From Pseudomonadota bacterium (lineage in GTDB: Bacteria; CALINM01): 25,697 nucleotides of DNA. Position 1 is the stretch's first letter. Each line of letters opens with the position of its first letter. Positions 17,811 through 25,497 of this stretch are shown here, piece by piece. The translations under genes and the position numbers were made by a program. Location of the stretch: positions 1-25,697 of the forward strand of contig JAOAGA010000012.1 in NCBI GenBank assembly GCA_026415985.1. Reading direction: 5' to 3'. The notes under the pieces are model-generated. The model saw only the letters and a list, made by a program, of their open reading frames with translations. It ran no database searches and was not told the DNA's origin.

Positions 17811-19262
17811 ATGAATAAAAGTATTTCCACTGAGTTCAAGGTTGGCATATTTGTTATAATCGCCTGTGGGATACTTGTCTTTATGTCTTTTAAAGTGGGA
17901 AAGTTTAAGCTTTTTGGAGGTGGTAAAACCTATGATGTCAGTGTTTATTTTAACAATGCCGAGGGGCTTGATGAAGGCGGAGCGGTACAGATAGCGGGGG
18001 TTACCGTAGGCAGGGTAAAAAAGATAGAGTTATCAGGTAATAAGGCAAAGGTTATACTTGAGTTGGGAGAAGATATAGTTCTCAGAAAAGATGCCAGTGC
18101 CATAATTAAAACCAAAGGTGTTTTAGGAGAAAAGTTTGTTGAGATTGATCCGGGAACAGTTGAAGAGGTTATACCAAAAAACGGCGAGATATTAACGGTC
18201 AGAAAAACAATGGATTTGGATAAGTTTATAGAACATGTTGATTCTGTAATATCTGATATAAAAGAGGTATCTACAAACCTTAAGAAGACTATGGGAGGGG
18301 AAGAGGGCGAGAAGCTCCTTAAGGGAATTTTCAATAACCTCTATGAACTGACTTATAATATAAATAATCTTGTTAAAAAAAATGATGAAGGGTTATCAAA
18401 TACAGTAAAAAATCTTGAAAAATTTTCAGAAACATTAGCAGATAAGACTCCAGAAATAGCAAGTGAGTTAAAGGAGATATCAAAGAACCTCAGGGATATC
18501 CTGGCTGAAAACAGGTCTAATCTAAAAGATAGCCTTGAAAATCTTAAAAACTCTTCAGAAAAAATGGATCAAACCCTGGCTTCCCTTAAAAATGTCTCTG
18601 AAAAGATTGACAAGGGTCAGGGGACCTTAGGAAAGCTCATTAATGATGACAGTGCCCATGAAAATCTTAATAAGACCTTAACGGGACTAAACAAGATGTT
18701 ATCAAAGGCAGAAAACATAAGAACCTTCTTTGAGTTTAAAAGCGAGTATCTTGAGAGGTTAAAGGATTCCCGCTCACAGGTTAATCTGAAAATATATCCT
18801 AAGCCAGATTTTTTCTATCTAATAGGTGGTGTTGATGCCCCCTTTGGTAAGTTCTCCAGGGAGACAGAAACTGTTACGACACCTACCGGCACAACTACAA
18901 CAATTACTGAAAAGCAGAAGGAGAAGACAGTTCAGATAAATGCTCAGATAGGAAAAAAGTTTCACAATTTAGAGTTCAGGGGCGGTTTGTTTGAAAGCAC
19001 AGGAGGCGTAGGAGTTGATTACCATAGTAGTAATCAAAAGTGGAAATACTCTGCTGAAATTTATAACTTTGACAGGAAATATAGTCCAAATTTAAGGGTT
19101 TCTGCCCAGTATAATCTCTTGAAATACCTTTTTCTGACCGGCGGAGTTGATGATATAATAAGTGACAGAGACAGAAGAAGCTTCTTTTTAGGCGGTGGAA
19201 TAAGGTTTGAAGACGAAGATATTAAATATCTCTTAAGTTCGGCTCCTTTGCCTACTAAATAA
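17811..19262 (+). CDS. mlaD: MlaD/MCE-domain protein with long helical region and barrel-like C-terminus
   Basis: An N-terminal membrane anchor (about 11-28) precedes one MCE domain (about 40-130; VYFNNAEGLDEGGAVQIAGV, GRVKKIELSGNKAKV, KGVLGEKFVEIDPG). Residues about 140-310 are a long alpha-helical, coiled-coil-like stretch with heptads (NLKDSLENLKNSSEKMDQTL). Residues about 325-483 contain alternating amphipathic strands (RSQVNLKIYPKPDFFYLIGG, KWKYSAEIYNFDRKYSPNLR, LFLTGGVDDIISDRDRRSFF), resembling an outer-membrane beta-barrel or a barrel-like domain. E. coli MlaD is only about 183 residues. The MCE ring takes lipids through the periplasm; the extension could reach the outer membrane, which is inference. 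Confidence 0.9.
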   Translation: MNKSISTEFKVGIFVIIACGILVFMSFKVGKFKLFGGGKTYDVSVYFNNAEGLDEGGAVQIAGVTVGRVKKIELSGNKAKVILELGEDIVLRKDASAIIKTKGVLGEKFVEIDPGTVEEVIPKNGEILTVRKTMDLDKFIEHVDSVISDIKEVSTNLKKTMGGEEGEKLLKGIFNNLYELTYNINNLVKKNDEGLSNTVKNLEKFSETLADKTPEIASELKEISKNLRDILAENRSNLKDSLENLKNSSEKMDQTLASLKNVSEKIDKGQGTLGKLINDDSAHENLNKTLTGLNKMLSKAENIRTFFEFKSEYLERLKDSRSQVNLKIYPKPDFFYLIGGVDAPFGKFSRETETVTTPTGTTTTITEKQKEKTVQINAQIGKKFHNLEFRGGLFESTGGVGVDYHSSNQKWKYSAEIYNFDRKYSPNLRVSAQYNLLKYLFLTGGVDDIISDRDRRSFFLGGGIRFEDEDIKYLLSSAPLPTK

Positions 19263-19284
19263 TATTTAACAAAAGGTTTGAAGA

Positions 19285-20307
19285 ATGTCTGACAAAATCA
19301 GATTATTAGATTATGCATCCGCATCTGGTTGAGCTGCCAAGATGGGTCCGGGAGACCTGCACAATCTTATGAAAGGTGTTAACTATAAAAAAAGTTCAAA
19401 AGTTTTAGTCGGGATGGATGACTCTGATGATTGCGGTGTTATAGAGATTAATGACCTTAAAATTCTTCAGACGGTTGATATAATTACACCGGTAGTAAAC
19501 GAGCCATATATCTTTGGACAAATTGCTGTTGTCAACTCCCTTTCAGATATTTATGCTATGGGCGGAACTCCCCTTTCTGTCCTGAATATAGCCTGTTTTC
19601 CGGTAGATTGTCTTCCTATAGTTGTTTTGCAGGAGATTTTAGAAGGTGGAAAATCAAAGATAGACGAAGCACAAGTGGACGTTTTAGGGGGGCATACTAT
19701 AACAGATAAAGAGATTAAATATGGTCTTTCCGTAACAGGATTGGCCGGTGAGAAGATATTTATTAATAAAGGGGCAAAACCAGACCTTGACATTATTTTA
19801 ACAAAGCCCATAGGTGGAGGAGTAGTCAGTACCGCTCTGAAAGGAGAGTTAATTTCTGATGAACACAAGAAAAAAATGATTGAGTGTATGACAAGATTGA
19901 ATAAATATGCATTAGAAAGCCTTGATTTTATGGATGTTTACGCAATGACTGATGTAACCGGCTTTGGCTTGCTGGGACATCTTTTTGAGATTGCCAGGGC
20001 AAGTAATATTTCTATTGATATTGACTATAACAACATTCCTTTTATGGATGGTTTTTTTGATTATCTTAATTATGGATTAATTCCTGCCGGTTCTTACAGA
20101 AACAGAGACTATGTAAATGAGCATGTGGCAGGAGATGCAGATAAAATACTTATTTTATCTACGCCAGAGACATCAGGTGGTTTATTAATATTCTGCAATA
20201 AGGATAAAACCAAAGAGTTATTAATGAGGCTTATTGATAGAGGAGACAGGGCGGTAATAATTGGCGAGACAGGAGAGAAATCTGAAAAATATATTAAAAT
20301 AGTCTGA
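19285..20307 (+). CDS. selD: Selenide, water dikinase SelD, selenocysteine-containing
   Basis: SelD makes selenophosphate from selenide and ATP. The frame from ATG 19285 has an in-frame TGA at 19330-19332 as codon 16, flanked by SGxAAKMGPGDL. This is the place of the catalytic Cys/Sec of SelD, four residues before the conserved Lys20. Downstream are VLVGMDDSDDCGVIEI (ATP/metal Asp cluster), GHTITDKEIKYGLSVTG and VTGFGLLGHLFEIA, all SelD motifs. Total is 340 residues including Sec. A start at 19342, after the TGA, would remove the active site, so Sec insertion is favoured. selA, selB and selC are not in the window. It follows mlaD by 22 bases. Confidence 0.93.
19330..19368 (+). other. UGA selenocysteine codon with candidate bacterial SECIS hairpin
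   Basis: After TGA (19330-19332) GGGTC (19344-19348) pairs with GACCT (19354-19358, one G-T) around loop CGGGA, and outer AAGAT (19339-19343) can pair with ATCTT (19364-19368) across a GCACA bulge. The apical loop is about 17-21 bases from the UGA and has a G in its second position, within the limits described for bacterial SECIS elements read by SelB. Confidence 0.65.
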
Positions 20308-20366
20308 GTTATTTGTAAATATCGGGATGTCAGGAAAAAACAATTTAATAACAGGTGTATAAAACT

Positions 20367-21155
20367 ATGGAAGATATCTGGAGATTAAAATATCAGGAAG
20401 GAAGCTATAAAACGGGCACCAAAGAGAAGTCTCTTCAACCCAGTTTAAAATTTTATATTGAGCTTACAGGTATTATCCTTAATGCCAGTAAGAAGGCAAA
20501 AAGGGGATATTACGATTATGATGAATGGATAAAGGATAACATAAGAGTTATTAGAAAGTTAGAAGATGTAGGACTTGAGTTTGATATAACCGGCATTGAT
20601 AATCTTGGTCTCCTTGAAGGTAAGCCCGCGGTAATCATAGGAAATCATATGAGTACATTAGAGACCTTTACTCTGGGTGGAATTTTGTATCCCTATTTAA
20701 AAGTTACCTTTGTTGTAAAGGAAAGTCTTGTCAAAATGCCAGTATTTAAACATATTATGATATCGAGAAAACCTATTGCGGTAACAAGGGCAAATCCGAG
20801 AGAAGATTTAAAGAAAGTTCTGGAAGAGGGTGAAAAAAGGTTATTGGATGGCTATTCTGTAATTATTTTCCCTCAAACAACAAGATGTTATGAGTTCGAT
20901 AGCAGAGAGTTTAATTCAATCGGGGTTAAATTGGCAAAACGCGCCGATGTCCCGATAATTCCCCTTGCCCTTAAAACAGATGGGTGGAGTCAAGGGAAAG
21001 TAATAAAAGATTTCGGAAAAATTGATACAAGTAAAAAAGCTTACTTTATATTTGGTAAACCAATATTTATAGAAGGTAATGGTCAGAAAGAACACAGGGA
21101 AGTTGTTAATTTTATTGCTGATAATCTAAAAAAACTTGGCGTTACAGTTAAATGA
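20367..21155 (+). CDS. PlsC-like lysophospholipid acyltransferase with variant motifs
   Basis: The protein resembles 1-acylglycerol-phosphate acyltransferases. A block I-like sequence IIGNHMSTLETFTLGG is present, but the usual HX4D is HX4E here, and the usual FPEGTR block III is FPQTTR. VPIIPLALKTDGW corresponds to the final block. About 262 residues is normal for the family, and no strong transmembrane N-terminus is seen. The ATG at 20367 is preferred over a GTG at 20355 because AGGTG (20353-20357) is then correctly spaced. It may acylate a lysophospholipid or a related acceptor. It is followed by rnhA with a 4-base overlap. Confidence 0.75.
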   Translation: MEDIWRLKYQEGSYKTGTKEKSLQPSLKFYIELTGIILNASKKAKRGYYDYDEWIKDNIRVIRKLEDVGLEFDITGIDNLGLLEGKPAVIIGNHMSTLETFTLGGILYPYLKVTFVVKESLVKMPVFKHIMISRKPIAVTRANPREDLKKVLEEGEKRLLDGYSVIIFPQTTRCYEFDSREFNSIGVKLAKRADVPIIPLALKTDGWSQGKVIKDFGKIDTSKKAYFIFGKPIFIEGNGQKEHREVVNFIADNLKKLGVTVK

Positions 21156-21607
21156 AAAAAGATTCCCCGTTTGTTGAAATATATACAGATGGTGCCTGTA
21201 GCGGAAACCCCGGTGTAGGTGGTTGGTGTGCCATCTTAAGATACGGCGAAAAAGAAAAAATTATATCGGGCGGAGAAAAGCTAACCACTAACAATAGAAT
21301 GGAGCTGATTGCCATTATTGAAGCTCTATCCCATTTAAAAAAAAGGTGTAATGTAAAGGTTTATACTGATTCCCACTATTTATTAAAAGGTGTTACGCAA
21401 TGGCTTCCTGTCTGGCTTAAAAATGGTTGGATAACCTCTTCAAAAAAGCCCGTTGAAAACAGGGATCTTTGGGAGAAGCTCTATGAACTAACTAACAAAC
21501 ACACAACAAAATGGGAGTGGGTTAGAGGGCATAGTGGTCACAGAGAAAATGAGATTTGTGATAAGATTGCAAAAAAAGAGATAGAGAGAATAAAAAAAAG
21601 TGAATAA
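21152..21607 (+). CDS. rnhA: Ribonuclease HI
   Basis: All catalytic residues of RNase HI are visible: Asp13 (YTDGACSGNPG), Glu51 (TTNNRMELIA), Asp73 (VYTDSHYLLKG) and Asp137 (NEICDKIAK), with the GHSGHRENE loop holding the active-site His. It cleaves RNA in RNA-DNA hybrids. Length (151 residues) is typical. The ATG overlaps the acyltransferase stop (ATGA), and the next gene overlaps its own 3' end by eight bases. Confidence 0.97.
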   Translation: MKKDSPFVEIYTDGACSGNPGVGGWCAILRYGEKEKIISGGEKLTTNNRMELIAIIEALSHLKKRCNVKVYTDSHYLLKGVTQWLPVWLKNGWITSSKKPVENRDLWEKLYELTNKHTTKWEWVRGHSGHRENEICDKIAKKEIERIKKSE

Positions 21608-22808
21608 ATTACCGGAACTGCTTGCTCCCGCAGGAGATTTTGAAAAACTGAAGTTTGCCATCCACTATGGTGCTAAAGCAGTATATTTAGGTTTTTCTGA
21701 GTTTAGTCTGAGAGGCAACACAGGTGGATTTACAGAAGAAGAGTTAAAATTAGCAGTTGATTATTGCAGATCTAAATCTGTTAAAAGTTATGTGACCATA
21801 AATATCTTTGCCCATAACAGAGATCTGACTGATATTGAAAAACACCTGGAATTTTTATCTGATGTTCGGCCAGACGGCTTAATCGTCTCGGATCCCGGCG
21901 TTTTGAGACTTGTAAAAAAAATAACCCCCCATTTACCGGTACATATCAGTACACAGGCAAATATAACAAATTATGAGTCTGCCCTCTTTTATCAGGATTT
22001 AGGAGTTAAAAGGCTGATTCTCTCAAGGGAGTTAACCTTAAAAGAGCTTGAAGAGATAAGGAAAAAGGTCTCACTTGAGCTTGAAATATTCATTCATGGG
22101 GCTATCTGTATATCCTATTCAGGCAGATGTTATTTAAGTAGCTTTTTAACATACAGAAGCGGAAACAGAGGGGTGTGTACCCACCCCTGCAGATGGAAAT
22201 ACTACCTTCTTGAAGAAAAAAGAGAAGGCGAGTTTTTTCCTGTTTTTGAGGATGATAAAGGTGCCTATATAATGAATTCTAAAGATTTATGTCTCGTAGA
22301 ATACTTACCTGAGCTTGTAAATATTGGCATTGATAGCTTTAAGATAGAAGGAAGGATGAAAGGTATAAATTACCTTTCCGGTGTTGTCCATACATACAGT
22401 AAGGCTTTAAATGCTATTCTGAAAAATGAGAGATATGATACTGAAAAATATCTGCAGGAGCTGTTAAGCTTCAGCAGTAGGGGCTATACTACAGGTCTTC
22501 TTTTAGGTGAACAAAAATTTTATGATTACAATTTTTTAGATAAATCTTCCCGAATGGAAACACAGATAGTCGGGGTAGTATTAAAAAAAATATCTCCAAC
22601 TTTGGCTGAGGTATTGGTAAAGGCTGATTTAAAGAAAGGAGACAGGGTTTATTTTTTAACCCCCTGCTATGAAGATAAGCCCTTCGATATCTATTCTATG
22701 AAGAAAGAAGGAGAGGTTATTGATTTGGCCCGAAACGAATGGCATATTGAGATGGAGATTCCTGAGTATGCACGAGAGTTGGATATTATAAGAAAAAAAA
22801 TAACTTAA
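21600..22808 (+). CDS. U32-family protein, TrhP/YegQ-like (tRNA uridine hydroxylation)
   Basis: The N-terminus LPELLAPAGDFEKLKFAIHY with GAKAVYLG and the cysteine segment IFIHGAICISYSGRCYLS...GVCTHPCRW define peptidase family U32. Cys170, Cys177, Cys193 and Cys197 match the iron-sulfur-type cluster of TrhP-like members, which act in formation of 5-hydroxyuridine in tRNA with a prephenate-derived carrier in E. coli. The older peptidase label is probably wrong for this branch. It has 402 residues and a C-terminal domain from about 330. GTG is the start because LPELLAPAGD begins right at the N-terminus. Its stop shares TTAA with the convergent lipoprotein gene. Confidence 0.85.
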   Translation: MNKLPELLAPAGDFEKLKFAIHYGAKAVYLGFSEFSLRGNTGGFTEEELKLAVDYCRSKSVKSYVTINIFAHNRDLTDIEKHLEFLSDVRPDGLIVSDPGVLRLVKKITPHLPVHISTQANITNYESALFYQDLGVKRLILSRELTLKELEEIRKKVSLELEIFIHGAICISYSGRCYLSSFLTYRSGNRGVCTHPCRWKYYLLEEKREGEFFPVFEDDKGAYIMNSKDLCLVEYLPELVNIGIDSFKIEGRMKGINYLSGVVHTYSKALNAILKNERYDTEKYLQELLSFSSRGYTTGLLLGEQKFYDYNFLDKSSRMETQIVGVVLKKISPTLAEVLVKADLKKGDRVYFLTPCYEDKPFDIYSMKKEGEVIDLARNEWHIEMEIPEYARELDIIRKKIT

Positions 22809-23230
22809 AAACTGCCAAATTGTAATGAAAAATCCTCGTCATAGTTAGCATAATATCTGTAAAAAAACTTTATCTTCACGTTTTTGTCTGAGACCCCCTT
22901 TAAAGAAATTGTGAAAGGGAGTATCTCGTCTCGTTTTAACTCCCTTGGATAAAAATAATAGGTTTCTTCTGCAACTTTCTTTTCTCCACTGAAGGCTCTT
23001 GCTGTAATTTCAAGCCTGAATATGTCGTATATATAAATATTTTTTACAAGACCATCTATTTTTATTTCTCCATCTTTAATCCCTTCTTTCCAATAGACCT
23101 CCATATCGAAGGAAAGGTATTTTTTATCATAGCCAGTAAGATCATATTTAGGTGGGATATAGGTACTACAGGAACAAAACATCAAAGTCATAGTTAGAAA
23201 AATAATTTTTTTAATCTTGGCTGTCTTCAT
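22805..23230 (-). CDS. Small lipoprotein of unknown function
   Basis: The 141-residue product starts MKTAKIKKIIFLTMTLMFCSC: a basic start, hydrophobic core and a lipobox-like end with Cys21 as the probable lipidation site. The mature part is rich in beta strands (KDGEIKIDGLVKNIYIYDIF, FRLEITARAFSGEKKVAEET), as in an immunoglobulin-like periplasmic domain. I do not recognise a family. A strong GGAGG Shine-Dalgarno sequence supports the ATG at 23230 even though it overlaps the methyltransferase by 20 bases, so it is in the same operon. It probably sits in the outer or inner membrane facing the periplasm. Confidence 0.75.
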   Translation of the reverse strand: MKTAKIKKIIFLTMTLMFCSCSTYIPPKYDLTGYDKKYLSFDMEVYWKEGIKDGEIKIDGLVKNIYIYDIFRLEITARAFSGEKKVAEETYYFYPRELKRDEILPFTISLKGVSDKNVKIKFFYRYYANYDEDFSLQFGSF

Positions 23231-24269
23231 AAAGCCTCCATTTTTTTATTATTTTTACTACACTATTCTTTGTAAGTCTTCGTATATCTCCCTTTAACTC
23301 AAAACCCTCTATCTCAATTATATCACCTCTGCTTATTTTTAAAAGTTCGCCATTTACATCATTTATATCTCGTTTTAATAGTTCATACCTTAAGATACCA
23401 TCGGGAGAACAGACCTCAATCCTGTAAATTCCCTTCTGTTTAATAAGATTACTTATTACACGTTTGAAATTTCTGTTTTTATGTCTGATATCACCCCTTT
23501 TCATTATTAAATATGTAAAATTAATGTATCTGTTATTCATTTTATTCTGATTTTCAATATTAATGATAAGCTCACTTCTTGGAAAGAAGATATTCTCGTG
23601 ACACCAGTCTTCTTTTCGCCAGCAGATGGCTGAAGGGCAGTCGTTAATAAGGTTAAACCCCCTTTCAGATAAATATTCTTTTATAGTCAGGATGTTTTTG
23701 AATGATCTTTTTGTCCCGGGCTCAAGTATAATAATAAAAGACTCGTCTTCCCTTAAATATCTTAAATAGTTACTGAGAAAGCTGATAAGTTCGTTTTCTG
23801 CTATTTCAGCAAAAACATTACCAAAGTTTATTAAATCAACCTTGTGATCGGGAGTTCCGTAAAAAATTTTTTTAGAAAAATAGGGTGATAACTGATTAAT
23901 TACCGATTTTCCTAAATCCATGAACTCTTTACTCCTGTCAATGGAGTATAATCTGTCTGAATGGAAGTTTAGCAAACATAAAGAAGAATAAAAGGTAAGC
24001 GGACCTGCTCCTACATCGAGAAAAGTTTTACATTCCTTCAAATCATTTTTGTAATAGTTGAGTATGGTTAGGTATTTATACACATTGATGGGATAAAAAT
24101 AGTATAAGTAGGCTAAACGATAATCTATATTATCGCCATAATTTAATTCATTCTTTTTGTTAGAGTTGAAAAAATCTGATAGCTCTAATACCTTCTTGCT
24201 TAGCCTGTTTAATGGTACTTGAGATTTATTGTAATAATCTTCAAGTGTCCTGTGTAGCTTTTCAAGCAA
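23211..24269 (-). CDS. Rsm22/METTL17-like methyltransferase-fold protein with four-Cys set
   Basis: YLYYFYPINVYKYLTILNYY is followed by a SAM-type glycine loop FLDVGAGPLTFYSS (about residues 83-96). The bacterial/mitochondrial Rsm22 cysteine segment then follows (NDCPSAICWRKEDWCHE): Cys211, Cys216 and Cys223 with His224. A C-terminal KGIYRIEVCSPDG supplies Cys287. The order and spacing recall the Fe-S-binding cysteines of METTL17. Rsm22 homologues bind the small ribosomal subunit during assembly; methylation activity is uncertain. Start is TTG at 24269 with AAAGGA eight bases upstream. Length (352 residues) is within family range. The preceding gene in the operon is a tiny zinc ribbon. Confidence 0.75.
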   Translation of the reverse strand: MLEKLHRTLEDYYNKSQVPLNRLSKKVLELSDFFNSNKKNELNYGDNIDYRLAYLYYFYPINVYKYLTILNYYKNDLKECKTFLDVGAGPLTFYSSLCLLNFHSDRLYSIDRSKEFMDLGKSVINQLSPYFSKKIFYGTPDHKVDLINFGNVFAEIAENELISFLSNYLRYLREDESFIIILEPGTKRSFKNILTIKEYLSERGFNLINDCPSAICWRKEDWCHENIFFPRSELIINIENQNKMNNRYINFTYLIMKRGDIRHKNRNFKRVISNLIKQKGIYRIEVCSPDGILRYELLKRDINDVNGELLKISRGDIIEIEGFELKGDIRRLTKNSVVKIIKKWRLYEDSQD

Positions 24270-24274
24270 AAATG

Positions 24275-24382
24275 CTATCCTTTTTTAGTCATTGAGCCTT
24301 TTTCACCACATTTGGGACATTTTTGGGGTTTGCATCTGCCTTCTTTCTCTGTCCCGCACTTTGAGCATACGAAAACTGCCAT
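24275..24382 (-). CDS. 35-residue zinc-ribbon protein
   Basis: ATG at 24382 opens a frame MAVFVCSKCGTEKEGR... ending TAG at 24275-24277. It is short but has an excellent AGGAGG (about seven bases upstream) and four cysteines in two pairs, VCSKCG and KCPKCG, which would bind one zinc or iron. RCKPQKCPKCG resembles small rubredoxin-like ribbon proteins of Desulfobacterota. It starts 11 bases after the preceding unknown gene and ends six bases before the Rsm22-like TTG, with the Shine-Dalgarno sequence of the latter in between. Function is unknown; a structural or partner role with the methyltransferase is possible only by context. Confidence 0.8.
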   Translation of the reverse strand: MAVFVCSKCGTEKEGRCKPQKCPKCGEKGSMTKKG

Positions 24383-24393
24383 ATATCTCCTCC

Positions 24394-24669
24394 TTAAAAT
24401 TGTTTTTTTATTCTATAGGTTGTTTCCACAATATTCTCTTCAATGCTTGTTCTTATAGCAGCAGAAATAAAATCAATGTCTTTGGAAGGAATCTTACCGT
24501 TATCTTTAATCTCAACATCATATCCTAATCCATAATGGGATTCTTTTGCGAACCATAAATAGATAGTGCCGTCATAATTAACATTTCCTTCTGCACACAA
24601 AATATCACCTTCTTTATATTTTGCCTCAAGAGTAACTTTTATGTTTTTTGTTTCGCCTGTTAATGGCAT
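24394..24669 (-). CDS. Conserved-looking 91-residue protein, function unknown
   Basis: The product begins MPLTGETKNIKVTLEAKYKE and ends in a helical region with SAAIRTSIEENIVETTYRIK. A strong AGGAGG precedes the ATG at 24669. It has no signal peptide, no membrane segment and one cysteine. The sequence looks like a small beta-alpha domain. I do not recognise a family. It is the first gene of a four-gene minus-strand operon (unknown, zinc ribbon, Rsm22-like, lipoprotein) with a promoter just upstream. Confidence 0.7.
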   Translation of the reverse strand: MPLTGETKNIKVTLEAKYKEGDILCAEGNVNYDGTIYLWFAKESHYGLGYDVEIKDNGKIPSKDIDFISAAIRTSIEENIVETTYRIKKQF

Positions 24670-24693
24670 ATAACCTCCTTTAATTTTTATTAA

Positions 24694-24722
24694 AATTTAA
24701 GCATAAGTTAAAAAAAAATCAA
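24694..24722 (-). promoter_or_regulatory. Promoter of the Rsm22-like operon
   Basis: On the minus strand TTGATT (24717-24722) and TAAATT (24694-24699) are 17 bases apart, giving a start near 24687 and a leader of about 18 bases with AGGAGG before the ATG. Confidence 0.5.
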
Positions 24723-24762
24723 GGCCGTGACAAAGGAAACGGCAGGTATTTTTCATATTTTC

Positions 24763-24798
24763 TTGATTTTGTTTTTATTCTATTTTAATCTTAAAATA
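24763..24798 (+). promoter_or_regulatory. Promoter of tRNA-Pro
   Basis: TTGATT (24763-24768) and TAATCT (24786-24791) have a 17-base spacer and predict a start near 24798, just before the mature tRNA at 24801. Confidence 0.5.
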
Positions 24799-24800
24799 TT

Positions 24801-24874
24801 CGGGACGTGGCGCAGCATGGTAGCGCACTTGCTTCGGGAGCAAGGTGTCGCTGGTTCAAATCCAGTCGTCCCGA
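24801..24874 (+). tRNA. tRNA-Pro (anticodon CGG)
   Basis: A cloverleaf with acceptor CGGGACG/CGTCCCG (7 bp) and discriminator A, D-arm GCGC...GCGC, anticodon stem CTTGC/GCAAG with loop TTCGGGA (anticodon CGG), and T-arm CTGGTTCAAATCCAG. The leading C1 is typical of bacterial proline tRNAs. CCA is not encoded. The plsY ATG is 20 bases downstream. Confidence 0.95.
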
Positions 24875-24894
24875 TTTTAAAGGAGAATTATTAT

Positions 24895-25497
24895 ATGGAT
24901 ATAGTAATAGATATTTTTATTGTGATCTGTTCCTATCTGCTGGGTTCGGTCCCTACAGGATATCTTATAGGGAAATATTTTTTTAAGGTCGATATAAAGC
25001 AGTTAGGTAGCGGAAATATAGGTGCGACAAACGTATTAAGAAATTTAGGAAAAAAAATGGGGGTTCTCACCTTGGTTGGAGATGCGTTGAAGGGTGTTAT
25101 TCCTGTTGTCTTTGCCTTACTTTATAAACCTTATCCGCTAAACCAAACCCTTGTCTTTTATTGTGCATTAACAGCCTTTTTGGGTCATCTTTTTCCAATC
25201 TATCTAAGGTTTAGGGGAGGCAAAGGAGTAGCAACTGCCCTTGGGATATATATGATATTATTTCCGTTACAGGTTATCTATGCCCTCATAATTTTTTTTC
25301 TGGTGGTTTTGAAAACAAGATATGTATCCTTAGGTTCAATATTGTCTGCTCTTTCAATGCCTCTTTTTGTCTCCTTTTCTGCAAAGGATACCTACCAGAT
25401 AACTTTATCTGTTATTATTAGCGCCCTTGTTATCTATAAGCACAAAGACAATATCCACAGGCTACTTGAAGGTAGAGAAAACAAAATTAAGTTTTAA
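24895..25497 (+). CDS. plsY: Acyl-phosphate:glycerol-3-phosphate acyltransferase PlsY
   Basis: This membrane enzyme transfers an acyl group from acyl phosphate to glycerol-3-phosphate. The family motifs are clear: YLLGSVPTGYLIGK, LGSGNIGATNVLRNLGKK, then FLGHLFPIYLRFRGGKGVAT. It has five or more membrane segments and 200 residues, the normal length. A longer in-frame start at 24727 is rejected because it runs through the tRNA-Pro gene; the ATG at 24895 has AAAGGAG well placed. It is probably cotranscribed with the tRNA. Its TAA overlaps the stop of the convergent gene. Confidence 0.95.
   Translation: MDIVIDIFIVICSYLLGSVPTGYLIGKYFFKVDIKQLGSGNIGATNVLRNLGKKMGVLTLVGDALKGVIPVVFALLYKPYPLNQTLVFYCALTAFLGHLFPIYLRFRGGKGVATALGIYMILFPLQVIYALIIFFLVVLKTRYVSLGSILSALSMPLFVSFSAKDTYQITLSVIISALVIYKHKDNIHRLLEGRENKIKF

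Noticed and set aside
17945-18334. 129-codon minus-strand frame inside mlaD
   Set aside because: Shadow of the MCE-domain coding sequence; no promoter, ribosome site or recognised motif.
19342-20307. SelD starting at the Met after the TGA
   Set aside because: This start would delete the conserved catalytic segment and Lys20; the upstream frame is conserved in sequence and has the right SelD N-terminus.
24727-24894. N-terminal extension of plsY by 56 codons
   Set aside because: The extension would translate the tRNA-Pro gene; the ATG at 24895 has its own Shine-Dalgarno sequence and gives the normal PlsY length.
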